Positions 24,061 to 33,317 of a stretch of DNA of 64,000 nucleotides are shown in pieces; the stretch's first letter is position 1, and each line of letters starts with the position of its first letter. The translations under genes and the position numbers were made by a program. A model generated the notes under the pieces. The model saw nothing but the letters and a program-made list of their open reading frames with translations. It was not told the origin of the DNA and searched no databases. Origin of the DNA: Nocardioides hwasunensis. GTDB taxonomy: Bacteria; Actinomycetota; Actinomycetes; Propionibacteriales; Nocardioidaceae. Location of the stretch: contig NZ_JACXYY010000007.1 in NCBI RefSeq assembly GCF_014779665.1, positions 62,001 to 126,000 of the forward strand. Direction: 5' to 3'.

Positions 24061-25245
24061 GGCGGCGTCGCGGAGGACCGCGACCACCAGCCAGAGGACC
24101 CCGGCCAGCCGCAGCGCGACGGCCAGCCAGGAAGCGCGGGCGTCGCCCGGGATGGTCGGCTCGAGCGCCAGGCCGACGAACCACCCGGTGATCGCCCAGC
24201 TGAGCAGCGCCAGGCCCTGCCACACGAGCAGGTCGCGCCAGCGTCGTACGGCGATCGCGGCCAGCGGCAGCAGCAGGAGGTCGTGCTCGGGTGGCACCGA
24301 CGGCGCGACGACGAGGGCCGCGGCCAGCAGCACCAGCCCGGCGCGGGCACACGTGATCACGCTCGGACGGCCCGCCCGCCGGACCAGCCACCAGCTCACC
24401 GCGCAGGCCGAGGCGAGCACCAGCAGCTGGGCGACCGTGCGCGTCGAGGGCGACCACCGCAGCCCGGCCTGCTGGAGCAGCAGCCAGACCGACCCGATGT
24501 CGGGATCGTCGACCGACCCGCGCCCCGGGAGGGTCACGACGACGTACGCCGCTGCCGCGGCCAGCACCGCGTCGAAGCGGTCGCGCATCCGTCCGCCGAC
24601 GGCCACGACGCCGACGAAGGCGAGGGCGACCGGCAGCGCGAAGGCCGCACCGACCCCGGCACCGATCCCGGCCAGCCAGCCGCGCCCCGACGTCCAGCCC
24701 CACAGCAGCACGGCGACCCCGACCGCGGCGACCAGGTCCCACGAGAGCCAGTGGACGAGCAGGACCGGGCTCATCGCCCAACCCGCCGCCGCCCAGGGCC
24801 GGCGGTCGTCGACGCGGACCAGGAGGCACGTGGCGAGCAGGGCGAGGAGGCCGAGCAGGACGCCCAGGCCGGCGGTCGTGGCCACGGTGCCCGACCCCGG
24901 GAAGAGGTCGGTGAGGCGCTGCAGCCAGGTCGCGACGTGCGGCGGGGTGGCGGCATCGACCGAGGTCCCGGCGAGGTCGCTCCAGCACAGCTGGGCATAG
25001 GGCTGGTGGTCGCGGGACCAGCCCGACGGCACGCAGGCGGACTTGCTCACCATGCCGGCGGCCAGCACGGCAGCGGTCGCGCCGAGCAGCGCACGCTGCG
25101 GGCTCCACCACCGGTGCCCCGCCGAGTGCTCCCCGACCGGACCTCCGAGGACCTCGGACATGGCGGCGGCGACGCCGTCGGTGCGGGTCGGCGCCTCGCG
25201 CCTGCCCAGCGGCTGGTCCGGGACGTGGTCCGGGAGCTGGTCCAC
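23971..25245 (-). CDS. Polytopic membrane protein, probable GT87/DUF2029 mannosyltransferase-like
   Basis: This protein of about 424 residues is mainly hydrophobic with 9-10 helices. After a cytoplasmic N-terminus and a first helix, an outside loop carries CVPSGWSRDHQPYAQLCWSDL. The pattern of that loop, followed by helices WAMSPVLLVHWLSWDLVAA and PVALAFVGVVAVGGRMRDRF, resembles the polyprenol-phosphate-dependent GT87 group. The M. tuberculosis ponA1-linked gene Rv0051 is a likely counterpart. The GTG at 25245 is preferred because it starts 8 bases after the ponA stop. The hydrophilic C-terminal tail (DDHAVDVGRGEPHPD...) is encoded in the overlap with the alanine-racemase-like gene. Confidence 0.65.
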   Translation of the reverse strand: MDQLPDHVPDQPLGRREAPTRTDGVAAAMSEVLGGPVGEHSAGHRWWSPQRALLGATAAVLAAGMVSKSACVPSGWSRDHQPYAQLCWSDLAGTSVDAATPPHVATWLQRLTDLFPGSGTVATTAGLGVLLGLLALLATCLLVRVDDRRPWAAAGWAMSPVLLVHWLSWDLVAAVGVAVLLWGWTSGRGWLAGIGAGVGAAFALPVALAFVGVVAVGGRMRDRFDAVLAAAAAYVVVTLPGRGSVDDPDIGSVWLLLQQAGLRWSPSTRTVAQLLVLASACAVSWWLVRRAGRPSVITCARAGLVLLAAALVVAPSVPPEHDLLLLPLAAIAVRRWRDLLVWQGLALLSWAITGWFVGLALEPTIPGDARASWLAVALRLAGVLWLVVAVLRDAASADDHAVDVGRGEPHPDVDVLADARDARA

Positions 25246-25253
25246 CAGCGTCC

Positions 25254-27575
25254 TCAGGGACGCACGCCCAGCGGCGCGTCCCGCAGCTGGGATCGGCCGG
25301 TCGGTGTCGCCGGCGGTGTCTCGGTCGGCACCGGTGTCTCCGTGGGCACCGGTGTCTCCGTGGGCACGGGCGTCTCGGTCGGGACCGGGGTCTCCGTGGG
25401 GGTCTGGGTCGGGGTCTCGGTCGGTGTCTGCGTGGGCTGGGGCTCGATGGTCGCCGTCGGCGTCCGGGTCGGCGTCCGGGTCGGCTGGGACGCCGGCGGG
25501 GGCGGCGGGGGCGGGGTGTACTCGTGCCCGCTCGTGGGTGCGTCGCCGTCGAGGAAGACCGGCTCCGGGAAGTCCTCGACCTCCTTGCCCTCCATCACCC
25601 GCTGCATGATCGCGGTCCACGTCTTGGCGGGGTAGTTGCCGCCGAAGTACCCCGAACGGCCGTCCGAGCTCGTCGGCAGCCACAGGTCGGCGCCGTCGGG
25701 ACGCGTCGCGTCGAGCGACTCACGGCCCTTGCCGCGGACGTACATCACCGCGGTCGAGATCTGCGGGGTCATCCCGACGAACCACGACGAGGAGACCCCG
25801 TCGTCGTCGTTGGTCGCCGTGCCGGTCTTGCCCGCTGCGGGGCGCTCGAGCGCCAGCGCGGCGGTGCCGGAGCCGGAGGTCACGACCTTCTGCAGGGCGT
25901 ACGTCACGTCGGAGGCGATGTCGGTGTCGACGGTCTGCTTGCTGCGCTTCTTCGCCTCGTAGAGCACCTCCCCGCTCTTGTCGACGACCTTCTGCACGAC
26001 GTGCACGTCGTTGCGGGTGCCGCCGTTGGCCAAGGTGGCGTAGGCGTTGGCCATGTTGATCGGGCTGACCTGCGCGGTGCCCAGGGTGACGCCGATGTTC
26101 TGCTGGAAGTCGATGGAGCGCCGGGGGATGCCCCAGCCGGCGCCGTCGTTGCCCGGGATGCCGAGGTCCTCGGCGGCCTGGATGACCTTCTGGGGCCCGT
26201 TGTCCATCGCGTCCACCATGTCGACGAACGCGGTGTTGATGGAGTTCTCGGTGGCGGTGAGCATCGAGACGGCCGAGCCGTAGTCCTGGTCGCCCTGGTT
26301 GCCGAACTCCGTGCCGGCGATGTCGATGGGGCTGTTGCCCTCGAAGGTGTCGTTGAGGGAGAAGCCGTCGCGGATCGCGGCGACGTCGGTCGCGGCCTTC
26401 ATCGTCGAGCCCGCCATGCCGCCGGCGACGGCCCAGTTGATCTGGGACTTCAGGTAGTCCTGGCCGCCGTAGAACCCGAGCAGCTCACCGTTCTGCGTGT
26501 CGACGGTGGCGGCTCCGATGTGGAGGTCGTCGTCGCCGGCCGGGCCGGGCATGCCGGCGTCGGGCCGGATCTCGTCGACCGCCGACTCCACGTCTGACAT
26601 CACCGCGGGGTCGAACGTCGTGGTGATCCGCAGACCGCCGCCGTCGATCTGGTCCTCGGTGGCGATGCCGCGCGCCAGGATCTCCTGCTTGACCAGGGCG
26701 AGCATGTGGCCCTTCTGGCCGCCGAACTGGCTCTGCGCGGCGATCTTGGGGAACTTCGGCAGCTTCTTGACGGCCTGGTCGCGCTCCTCGGTGGTGATGG
26801 TGCCCATCTCGAGCATGCTGTTGAGGACGTAGGCATAGCGGCCGCGGAGGTCCTCCTTGGCCTCCTTGCCGTTGGCCGGGTCGAACCTCGAGGGGTTGTT
26901 GAGCACGGTCGCGAGCACGGCCGACTGGCGCAGGTTGAGCGCGCTGGCGGGCTTGTCGAAGTACGCCTTCGACGCGGCCTGCACGCCGTAGGCCCCGCGA
27001 CCGAAGTAGATGGTGTTGAGGTAGCCCTCGAGCACCTCGTTCTTGCTGAGCTGCTGCTGGATCTTCAGCGAGACGACGGCCTCGCGGATCTTGCGCTTGT
27101 AGCTCTGCTCGCTCGTGAGGTAGAGGATCTTGACGTACTGCTGGGTGATCGTGGACGCACCCTGGCGCGCATTGCCGGCGGCGTTGGAGAACAGTGCGCG
27201 CAGGATGCCCTTGGGGTCGATGCCCTTGTCGGTCCAGAACGTCTGGTTCTCCGCGGCGACCACCGAGTCCTTGAGGAACTGGGGCATGGTGTCGAGCGGG
27301 ATCGACTCGCGGTTCTGGTCGTCGTAGTAGGTGCCGAGCTGCTGCTCGCCGTCGCGGTAGTAGACGAACGTGGTCTGGGCCTCGAAGGCGGAGTTGGGCG
27401 TCGGGATGCTGATGGCCTGGTAGAGCACGACCACGACACCGCCGAGGACGAGGGCGCCGACCACGCCCAGGACCGCGAGGACCTTCGCGACCTTGGCAAG
27501 TCGTTGCCGGGCGGTTCGGCGGGGCTTGGGTCGTCGGGTCTGTGCCGGCCCCGAGGCCCTCCTCTTCGCAGTCAC
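25254..27575 (-). CDS. ponA: Class A bifunctional penicillin-binding protein
   Basis: This 773-residue peptidoglycan synthase has a short cytoplasmic basic start and one membrane helix (about residues 32-55). The glycosyltransferase 51 domain has catalytic Glu109 in VAAENQTFW, where Asn replaces the usual Asp after Glu, then QGASTITQQ and [27 protein letters not shown]. The transpeptidase domain has the Ser-Thr-Met-Lys motif (about 391), Ser-Ile-Asn (about 444) and Lys-Thr-Gly (about 581). The tail is Pro-rich with four TETPVP repeats. The GTG at 27575 has TACGCT (27582-27587) 6 nt upstream, a leaderless arrangement divergent from padR. The position matches ponA1 in other actinobacteria. Confidence 0.95.
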   Translation of the reverse strand: MTAKRRASGPAQTRRPKPRRTARQRLAKVAKVLAVLGVVGALVLGGVVVVLYQAISIPTPNSAFEAQTTFVYYRDGEQQLGTYYDDQNRESIPLDTMPQFLKDSVVAAENQTFWTDKGIDPKGILRALFSNAAGNARQGASTITQQYVKILYLTSEQSYKRKIREAVVSLKIQQQLSKNEVLEGYLNTIYFGRGAYGVQAASKAYFDKPASALNLRQSAVLATVLNNPSRFDPANGKEAKEDLRGRYAYVLNSMLEMGTITTEERDQAVKKLPKFPKIAAQSQFGGQKGHMLALVKQEILARGIATEDQIDGGGLRITTTFDPAVMSDVESAVDEIRPDAGMPGPAGDDDLHIGAATVDTQNGELLGFYGGQDYLKSQINWAVAGGMAGSTMKAATDVAAIRDGFSLNDTFEGNSPIDIAGTEFGNQGDQDYGSAVSMLTATENSINTAFVDMVDAMDNGPQKVIQAAEDLGIPGNDGAGWGIPRRSIDFQQNIGVTLGTAQVSPINMANAYATLANGGTRNDVHVVQKVVDKSGEVLYEAKKRSKQTVDTDIASDVTYALQKVVTSGSGTAALALERPAAGKTGTATNDDDGVSSSWFVGMTPQISTAVMYVRGKGRESLDATRPDGADLWLPTSSDGRSGYFGGNYPAKTWTAIMQRVMEGKEVEDFPEPVFLDGDAPTSGHEYTPPPPPPPASQPTRTPTRTPTATIEPQPTQTPTETPTQTPTETPVPTETPVPTETPVPTETPVPTETPPATPTGRSQLRDAPLGVRP

Positions 27576-27647
27576 CGGACAAGCGTACGAGGGACCGCGC
27601 AGGTTCCCTGATTCGTCACTGGCGGATATATCGGTACGATAGGTCGC

Positions 27648-28256
27648 GTGGCACGCCGTGGAGACACCATCGAGCTCGCAGTCCTCGGACTGCTGCACGA
27701 GGGACCCATGCACGGCTACGAGCTCCGCAAGCGGCTCAACCTGATGCTCGGATGGGGGCGCGTGCTCTCCTACGGCTCGCTCTACCCCGCCCTCAAGAAG
27801 ATGCTGCGTGCCAACCTCATCACCGAGGTCGCCGACACCACCACCCCGGTCACCCGCCGTCCGCGCATCACCTACGAGGTCACCGAGGCCGGCAACGACC
27901 ACTTCCAGCGGCTCATGTCGGAGGTCGGTCCCACCGCGTGGGAGGACGACAACTTCGACATCCGGTTCGCGTTCTTCTCCTCCACCGACATGGAGATCCG
28001 CCTCCGCGTGCTGGAGGGACGTCGCTCGCGCCTGCAGGAGCGACTCGCCCGCGTGCAGGGCGAGCTCGAGCGCACCCAGGCCGAGGTCAACCGCTACGCC
28101 GCCGAGCTCCAGCGCCACGGCGTGGAGTCCGTCGAGCGCGAGGTCCGGTGGCTCTCCGAGCTCATCCGCGCCGAGCGGGACGACGAGTCGGCGACACCGT
28201 CCACGACACAGGCCGCGACACAGCCCGCCGCACCTCGGGCCACCACGAACGACTGA
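27648..28256 (+). CDS. PadR family transcriptional regulator
   Basis: This 202-residue regulator has an N-terminal winged helix: [40 protein letters not shown] and the wing [15 protein letters not shown]-terminal PadR_C-like helical dimerization region ([25 protein letters not shown]) and a Thr/Ala-rich tail follow. The GTG at 27648 has TACGAT (27635-27640) 7 nt upstream, so it is probably leaderless. An AT-rich dyad GATATATC at 27625-27632 overlaps the promoter and may be its operator. It precedes ino1 by 68 bases on the same strand, an arrangement conserved with M. tuberculosis Rv0047c-Rv0046c. It probably controls inositol synthesis. Confidence 0.9.
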   Translation: MARRGDTIELAVLGLLHEGPMHGYELRKRLNLMLGWGRVLSYGSLYPALKKMLRANLITEVADTTTPVTRRPRITYEVTEAGNDHFQRLMSEVGPTAWEDDNFDIRFAFFSSTDMEIRLRVLEGRRSRLQERLARVQGELERTQAEVNRYAAELQRHGVESVEREVRWLSELIRAERDDESATPSTTQAATQPAAPRATTND

Positions 28257-28324
28257 TGCACCGCACCAGCCAGCAACCAGCCAGCACCACGCCAGCCAGA
28301 GACAGCAACGAGAAGGAGACCCCC

Positions 28325-29407
28325 ATGGGTTCGGTACGAGTAGGGATCGTGGGAGTCGGCAACTGCGCCACCTCCCTCGTCCAGGGCGTTGAGTACTACA
28401 AGGACGCGGACCCGACCGGGACCGTCCCCGGCCTCATGCACGTGAAGTTCGGCGACTACCACGTCAAGGACGTCCAGTTCGCCGTCGCGTTCGACGTCGA
28501 CGACAAGAAGGTCGGCAAGGACCTCTCCGAGGCCATCAACGCCTCGGAGAACAACACCATCAAGATCGCCGACGTGCCGACCCTCGGTGTCGAGGTCCAG
28601 CGCGGCCCGACGCTCGACGGCCTCGGCAAGTACTACCGCCAGACCATCGAGGAGTCGGCCGCCGAGCCGGTCGACGTCGTCCAGGCGCTCAAGGACGCCG
28701 AGGTCGACGTCCTCGTGTGCTACCTCCCCGTGGGCTCCGAGCAGGCCGCCAAGTTCTACGCCCAGTGCGCGATCGACGCCGGCGTCGGCTTCGTCAACGC
28801 CCTGCCCGTCTTCATCGCCTCCGACCCCGAGTGGGCCAAGAAGTTCGAGGACGCCGGCGTCCCGATCGTCGGTGACGACATCAAGAGCCAGATCGGCGCG
28901 ACCATCACCCACCGCGTGATGGCCAAGCTGTTCGAGGACCGCGGCGTCGCGCTGGACCGCACCTACCAGCTCAACGTCGGCGGCAACATGGACTTCAAGA
29001 ACATGCTCGAGCGCGAGCGCCTGGAGTCCAAGAAGGTCTCCAAGACCCAGGCCGTGACGTCCAACCTCACCGGCGAGCTCGCCGACAAGATCGACAGCCG
29101 CAACGTGCACATCGGCCCGTCCGACTACGTCGCGTGGCTCGACGACCGCAAGTGGGCCTACGTCCGCCTCGAGGGTCGCGCGTTCGGTGACGTCCCGCTC
29201 AACCTCGAGTACAAGCTCGAGGTCTGGGACTCCCCGAACTCCGCCGGCATCATCATCGACGCCGTCCGCGCCGCGAAGATCGCCATGGACCGCAGCGTCG
29301 GTGGCCCGATCATCCCGGCCTCGACATACCTGATGAAGTCCCCGCCGGTGCAGATGCCGGACGACCTCGGCCGCGCCGAGCTCGAGAAGTTCATCGCCGG
29401 CGAGTGA
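28325..29407 (+). CDS. ino1: Inositol-3-phosphate synthase
   Basis: This 360-residue NAD-dependent enzyme converts glucose-6-phosphate to 1D-myo-inositol 3-phosphate, the entry to mycothiol and phosphatidylinositol. The N-terminal Rossmann motif is [16 protein letters not shown]. Further motifs are [20 protein letters not shown] and [19 protein letters not shown], all typical of the short actinobacterial form. Length and motifs are intact. The ATG at 28325 has AAGGAG 7 nt upstream. It probably forms an operon with padR. The large nested inverted repeat at 29431-29502 begins 23 bases after its stop. Confidence 0.95.
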   Translation: MGSVRVGIVGVGNCATSLVQGVEYYKDADPTGTVPGLMHVKFGDYHVKDVQFAVAFDVDDKKVGKDLSEAINASENNTIKIADVPTLGVEVQRGPTLDGLGKYYRQTIEESAAEPVDVVQALKDAEVDVLVCYLPVGSEQAAKFYAQCAIDAGVGFVNALPVFIASDPEWAKKFEDAGVPIVGDDIKSQIGATITHRVMAKLFEDRGVALDRTYQLNVGGNMDFKNMLERERLESKKVSKTQAVTSNLTGELADKIDSRNVHIGPSDYVAWLDDRKWAYVRLEGRAFGDVPLNLEYKLEVWDSPNSAGIIIDAVRAAKIAMDRSVGGPIIPASTYLMKSPPVQMPDDLGRAELEKFIAGE

Positions 29408-29430
29408 CCTGATCGCCTCCTCGGCACCGC

Positions 29431-29502
29431 TGTAACGCCGGGTTAGCGGCTGTACCCACCCTGATGTATCGGGGTGGGTACAAGCACTAACCCGGCGTTA
29501 CA
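29431..29502. repeat. 72-bp nested inverted repeat downstream of ino1
   Basis: The outer arms TGTAACGCCGGGTTAG (29431-29446) and its exact complement (29487-29502) enclose inner arms TGTACCCACCC (29451-29461) and GGGTGGGTACA (29472-29482), with a 9-nt loop. Four unpaired bases separate the arms on each side. The element lies between the convergent ino1 and cca genes. It may act as a bidirectional terminator, but length and perfect outer ends also fit a REP/MITE-like element. Confidence 0.85.
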
Positions 29503-29542
29503 TGCATGTGGGGCCGGCGCCGATCGGCGGGGAGTACGCCGC

Positions 29543-30994
29543 TCAGGAGGAGCGGGCGGCCCACCAGGCACGCAGCGCGGCCTCGGCCTGCTCGGCGGTC
29601 CTCGGCCCCTCGTCCATCCGGAGCTCGAGCAGGAACGCGTAGGCCTCGCCCACCTCGCGGCCGGGCCCGATACCGAGGATGCCCATGATCTGGTTGCCGT
29701 CGAGGTCGGGCCGGATCGAGGCGAGCTCCTCCTCCTCGCCCAGCCGGGCGATGCGCTCCTCCAGCGAGTCGTAGGTGCGGCGCAGGCGGTCGGCCTTGCG
29801 CTGGTTGCGGGTGGTGCAGTCGGCGCGCGTGAGGATGTGCAGCCGCTCGAGCTGGTCGCCCGCGTCGCGGACGTAGCGGCGTACGGCACTGTCGGTCCAC
29901 TCGCCCGACCCGTAGCCGTGGAAGCGCAGGTGCAGCTCGACCAGCCGGGAGACGGCCTCGATGTCGTGGTTGGAGAAGCGCAGCGCCTGCATGCGCTTGC
30001 GGGTGAGCTTGGCGCCGACCACGTCGTGGTGGTGGAAGGTCACGATCCCGCCGGCCTCGAAGCGTCGGGTGCGCGGCTTGCCGACGTCGTGCATCAGCGC
30101 CGCGAACCGGCTGATGAAGTCGGGCTCACCGCCGAGCCGGTGCTCGAGGTCGATCGACTGCTCGAGGACGGTGAGCGTGTGCTCGTAGACGTCCTTGTGC
30201 CGGTGGTGCTCGTCGCGCTCGAGCGCGAGGGCGGGCAGCTCCGGCAGGACGTGCGCCGCGAGCCCGGTCTCGACGAGCAACGTCAGGCCGAGCCGCGGGT
30301 GGGGCGCGCGCACCAGCTTGACCAGCTCGTCGCGCACCCGCTCGGCCGAGATGATCTCGATGCGACCCGCCATGGCGGTCATCGCCTCGACGACCTCGGG
30401 CGCGACCGTGAAGCCGAGCTGGGCGGCGAAGCGCGCGGCCCGCATCATGCGCAGGGGGTCGTCGGAGAAGGAGTCCTCGGGCGCACCGGGCGTGCGCAGC
30501 ACCTGCTCGGCGAGGTCGACGATGCCGCCGAACGGGTCGACGAACTCGCGGCCCGGCACCCGGACGGCCATCGAGTTCACGCTGAAGTCGCGCCGACCCA
30601 GGTCACCCTCGAGGCTGTCACCGAAGTCGACGTCCGGCTTGCGCGAGGCCGGGTCGTAGGTCTCGGAGCGGTAGGTCGTGATCTCGACCTGCCACTCGCC
30701 CTTGCGGCAGCCGATGGTGCCGAAGTCGCGGCCCATGTCCCACACGGCGTCGGCCCAGCCGGCGACCAGCCGCTCGGTCACCTCGGGCCGCGCCGACGTG
30801 GTGAAGTCGAGGTCCTCCTGCAGGCGACCGATCATCGCGTCGCGCACCGGTCCACCGACCAGCGCCAGCTCCTCGCCGGCCTCGGCGAACAGGGCGCCGA
30901 GCTCGTCGATGACGGAGCCGATCCGGTCCAGCTCCGCGCCGACGCGGCGCTGGATCTCGACGATCGTGAGGGGAGGCAGGACGGCGTCGGACAC
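29543..30994 (-). CDS. cca: CCA-adding tRNA nucleotidyltransferase / poly(A) polymerase family
   Basis: This 483-residue class II nucleotidyltransferase adds or repairs the 3' CCA of tRNAs. The catalytic head has LVGGPVRDAMIGR and the metal-binding DLDFTT pair, then the RRDFSVNSMAVR motif and the FSDDPLRMMRAARFAAQLGF template region. An HD domain (ALMHDVGKPRTRR, with HHHDVVGA) follows. It corresponds to PcnA next to the murJ cluster in other actinobacteria. The GTG at 30994 has TAGAGT (31003-31008) 8 nt upstream, a leaderless arrangement. It diverges from the DUF6049 gene. The window has no evidence for a second CCA enzyme. Confidence 0.94.
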   Translation of the reverse strand: MSDAVLPPLTIVEIQRRVGAELDRIGSVIDELGALFAEAGEELALVGGPVRDAMIGRLQEDLDFTTSARPEVTERLVAGWADAVWDMGRDFGTIGCRKGEWQVEITTYRSETYDPASRKPDVDFGDSLEGDLGRRDFSVNSMAVRVPGREFVDPFGGIVDLAEQVLRTPGAPEDSFSDDPLRMMRAARFAAQLGFTVAPEVVEAMTAMAGRIEIISAERVRDELVKLVRAPHPRLGLTLLVETGLAAHVLPELPALALERDEHHRHKDVYEHTLTVLEQSIDLEHRLGGEPDFISRFAALMHDVGKPRTRRFEAGGIVTFHHHDVVGAKLTRKRMQALRFSNHDIEAVSRLVELHLRFHGYGSGEWTDSAVRRYVRDAGDQLERLHILTRADCTTRNQRKADRLRRTYDSLEERIARLGEEEELASIRPDLDGNQIMGILGIGPGREVGEAYAFLLELRMDEGPRTAEQAEAALRAWWAARSS

Positions 30995-31100
30995 GACAGG
31001 GCACTCTACGTGCCGGACCGACGACGACGGCGCCGGGCGCAGGGGCGAGCAGCCGCGAGTCAGGCGGATCGCTCCTCCACAGGTCAACTACAGTCTGGGC

Positions 31101-33317
31101 GTGCCCCGCCTGACCGTGATCCGTGCTGTCCTGGCGGGGCTCCTGACGGTCGGCCTCGCGTCCGCGCCCGCGCTCGCGACCCCGGCAGCGGCCGCGCCCG
31201 ACGAGCCGCCCGACCCGCTCGTGGTCCACCTCGACACCATCACGCCGGTGCTCCCGCGCACGGGAAGCGTCGAGATCACCGGCACCGTCACGAACGTCAG
31301 CGACGAGACCTTCACCCGCATCAACCTGCACGCGTTCTCCTCGTCCGAACCGATCCTCACCTCGCCCGCGCTCGCTGCCTCGGCCGCCGTCTCGTCCACC
31401 GAGTACGTCGGTGAGCGGGTCACGGTGCCCGGCACGTTCTTCACCGTCGACACGCTGGAGCCGGGCGAGACGGCCGACTTCTCCGACTCGGTGCCGGTGG
31501 ACCTGCTCGACGCCACCGGCGACCCCGGCGTCTACTGGATCGGCGTCCACGCACTCGGCGACACGCCCTCGACGCCCCGCGACGCCGTCGCGGACGGCCG
31601 CGCGCGCACGTTCATCCCGGCCCGCCCGAAGGGCAACCAGGTCCAGGAGGCCTCGGTCGTGCTCTCGATCCGCGGTCGCGTCTGGTTCGACGAGGACGGA
31701 TCGATCGGAGGGACGGAACGCTGGGCCCGGCGCCTCGCCGAGGGCGGCAGCCTCGACGGCGTGCTCGAGATGGCGGAGTCCGCGGGTGGCGTGCCCTACA
31801 GCTTCCTGGTCGATCCGGCCGTGCTCTGGGCGGTCACCCGGCTCGCCAACGGCAACCCTCCGCGCAGCCTGGAGCCGGACCCGAACGTGCCCGACCAGGT
31901 GCCGACCGAGACGCCGACCGACGACACCGGCACGGCCTCCGGCCAGCCGACCCCGACCGAGGCCCCCAGCGACGAGGACGCGGCCCTGGCGACGGCAGCA
32001 GCGGCCTGGGTGAGCCGGTTCCAGGCGCTGGCCGCCACCCGGCCGGTGCTGGCGCTGCCCTTCGGCGACCTGGACGTCTCCGCCGCGATGCGCCACGACG
32101 CGACCCGCTACCCCCAGGCGGTCGCTCGGAGCATCGAGGTGATGACCGCGCTCAGTCTCCCGTCGGTGCCGACCGTCGCACCCGGCAACGACCTGATCAG
32201 CCCGGAGGCGCTCGCCCAGCTCCCCGAGGACACCACCGTCCTGCTGGGCGACAACGCCTTCGGCGTGCGGCCCGACACCTCGACCTCGGTCGTACGCCTG
32301 CTGGGGCACAAGGTCGTGGTGACCAGCACCGGCGCCGAGGCGGGCGGACCCGGACCCACCGCGGCCACGGACCCCCTGGCCCTCCGCCAGCGGCTGCTCA
32401 GCGAGGCCGCGCTCCGGCTGGTCGAGAAGGACACCGCCCCCCTCGTCGTCGCGCTGCCGACGGTGTGGCGGGGCGAGGACGCCACGTCGTTCTTCGCCGA
32501 CCTCGAGCAGTCGTGGCTCGAGCTCGTCCCCGTGACCGACGTCGCGGACCGGTCGGCGACCGGGCTGCCCGCGGACCGGCTCACCTACACCGAGGCCGAC
32601 GCTGCGACCGAGCTCGACGCGTCCAGCTTCTTCGCCGCCACCCGCGCCAGCGACACCGCCACCCTCATGGAGTCGGTGCTCAGCCTGCAGACCACCATCG
32701 AGGCCCAGACGCGCGACGAGGTGCTGGTCACCCTGTCCGAGCAGCACCGGCGCCGGCCCGGCCAGGCCCGGGCCGGCGCGGAGCGGGTCACCGCCGCGCT
32801 GCGCGCCGACCTCGCCCGGATCCGCATCGAGGCCCCGACCGCGGTCACGCTGTCCAGCGACTCCGGACCGCTCGGTGCCACCCTGGTCAACGATCTCGAC
32901 CAGCCCGTCGAGGTCCAGGTGGAGGTGACCACCGACGGTGGCCTCATCCTCACCGGCGGCGGGACCCGCACCCTGCGCCCCAGCGCCCGCAGCGTCCTGC
33001 GCTACGAGGCCACCGCGACCCAACCGGGCGTGCACAAGGTGCGACTGGCCGTCACCAGCGTCGACGGCGTACCGCTCGGGTCGACCGACCAGCTGCCGAT
33101 CCGCGCGGCGCGGGTCAGTGCCCTCATCTGGATCGCGATGGCGGCCGGGGCGCTGGTGCTGTTCGGGATGATCGGCTACCGCCTGCCCGGTCAGATCCGC
33201 GCCCGCCGTGCCGAGCTGGCCGCGGCCGATCGCCTCGACCTCGAGGACGCCGCCGACCCCGCGCCGGACGCCGCCTCCCCCGACCGGCCCGGCGGCGCGC
33301 TCCCGGAGCGGCCGTGA
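31101..33317 (+). CDS. DUF6049 family secreted/membrane protein
   Basis: This 738-residue protein is encoded immediately upstream of murJ, as Rv3909 is in M. tuberculosis. It has a signal peptide (VIRAVLAGLLTVGLASAPALATPAAA), a beta-sandwich N-terminal region, and a large extracytoplasmic body with VSFxVDPAVLW-like and ARSIEVMTAL segments. One C-terminal membrane helix (LIWIAMAAGALVLFGMIGYRL) and a short acidic/basic tail end it. No enzymatic motif is recognised. Its conserved linkage suggests a role with the lipid II flippase in envelope assembly. The GTG at 31101 has TACAGT (31089-31094) 6 nt upstream (leaderless). Its stop overlaps murJ by 4 bases. Confidence 0.85.
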   Translation: MPRLTVIRAVLAGLLTVGLASAPALATPAAAAPDEPPDPLVVHLDTITPVLPRTGSVEITGTVTNVSDETFTRINLHAFSSSEPILTSPALAASAAVSSTEYVGERVTVPGTFFTVDTLEPGETADFSDSVPVDLLDATGDPGVYWIGVHALGDTPSTPRDAVADGRARTFIPARPKGNQVQEASVVLSIRGRVWFDEDGSIGGTERWARRLAEGGSLDGVLEMAESAGGVPYSFLVDPAVLWAVTRLANGNPPRSLEPDPNVPDQVPTETPTDDTGTASGQPTPTEAPSDEDAALATAAAAWVSRFQALAATRPVLALPFGDLDVSAAMRHDATRYPQAVARSIEVMTALSLPSVPTVAPGNDLISPEALAQLPEDTTVLLGDNAFGVRPDTSTSVVRLLGHKVVVTSTGAEAGGPGPTAATDPLALRQRLLSEAALRLVEKDTAPLVVALPTVWRGEDATSFFADLEQSWLELVPVTDVADRSATGLPADRLTYTEADAATELDASSFFAATRASDTATLMESVLSLQTTIEAQTRDEVLVTLSEQHRRRPGQARAGAERVTAALRADLARIRIEAPTAVTLSSDSGPLGATLVNDLDQPVEVQVEVTTDGGLILTGGGTRTLRPSARSVLRYEATATQPGVHKVRLAVTSVDGVPLGSTDQLPIRAARVSALIWIAMAAGALVLFGMIGYRLPGQIRARRAELAAADRLDLEDAADPAPDAASPDRPGGALPERP

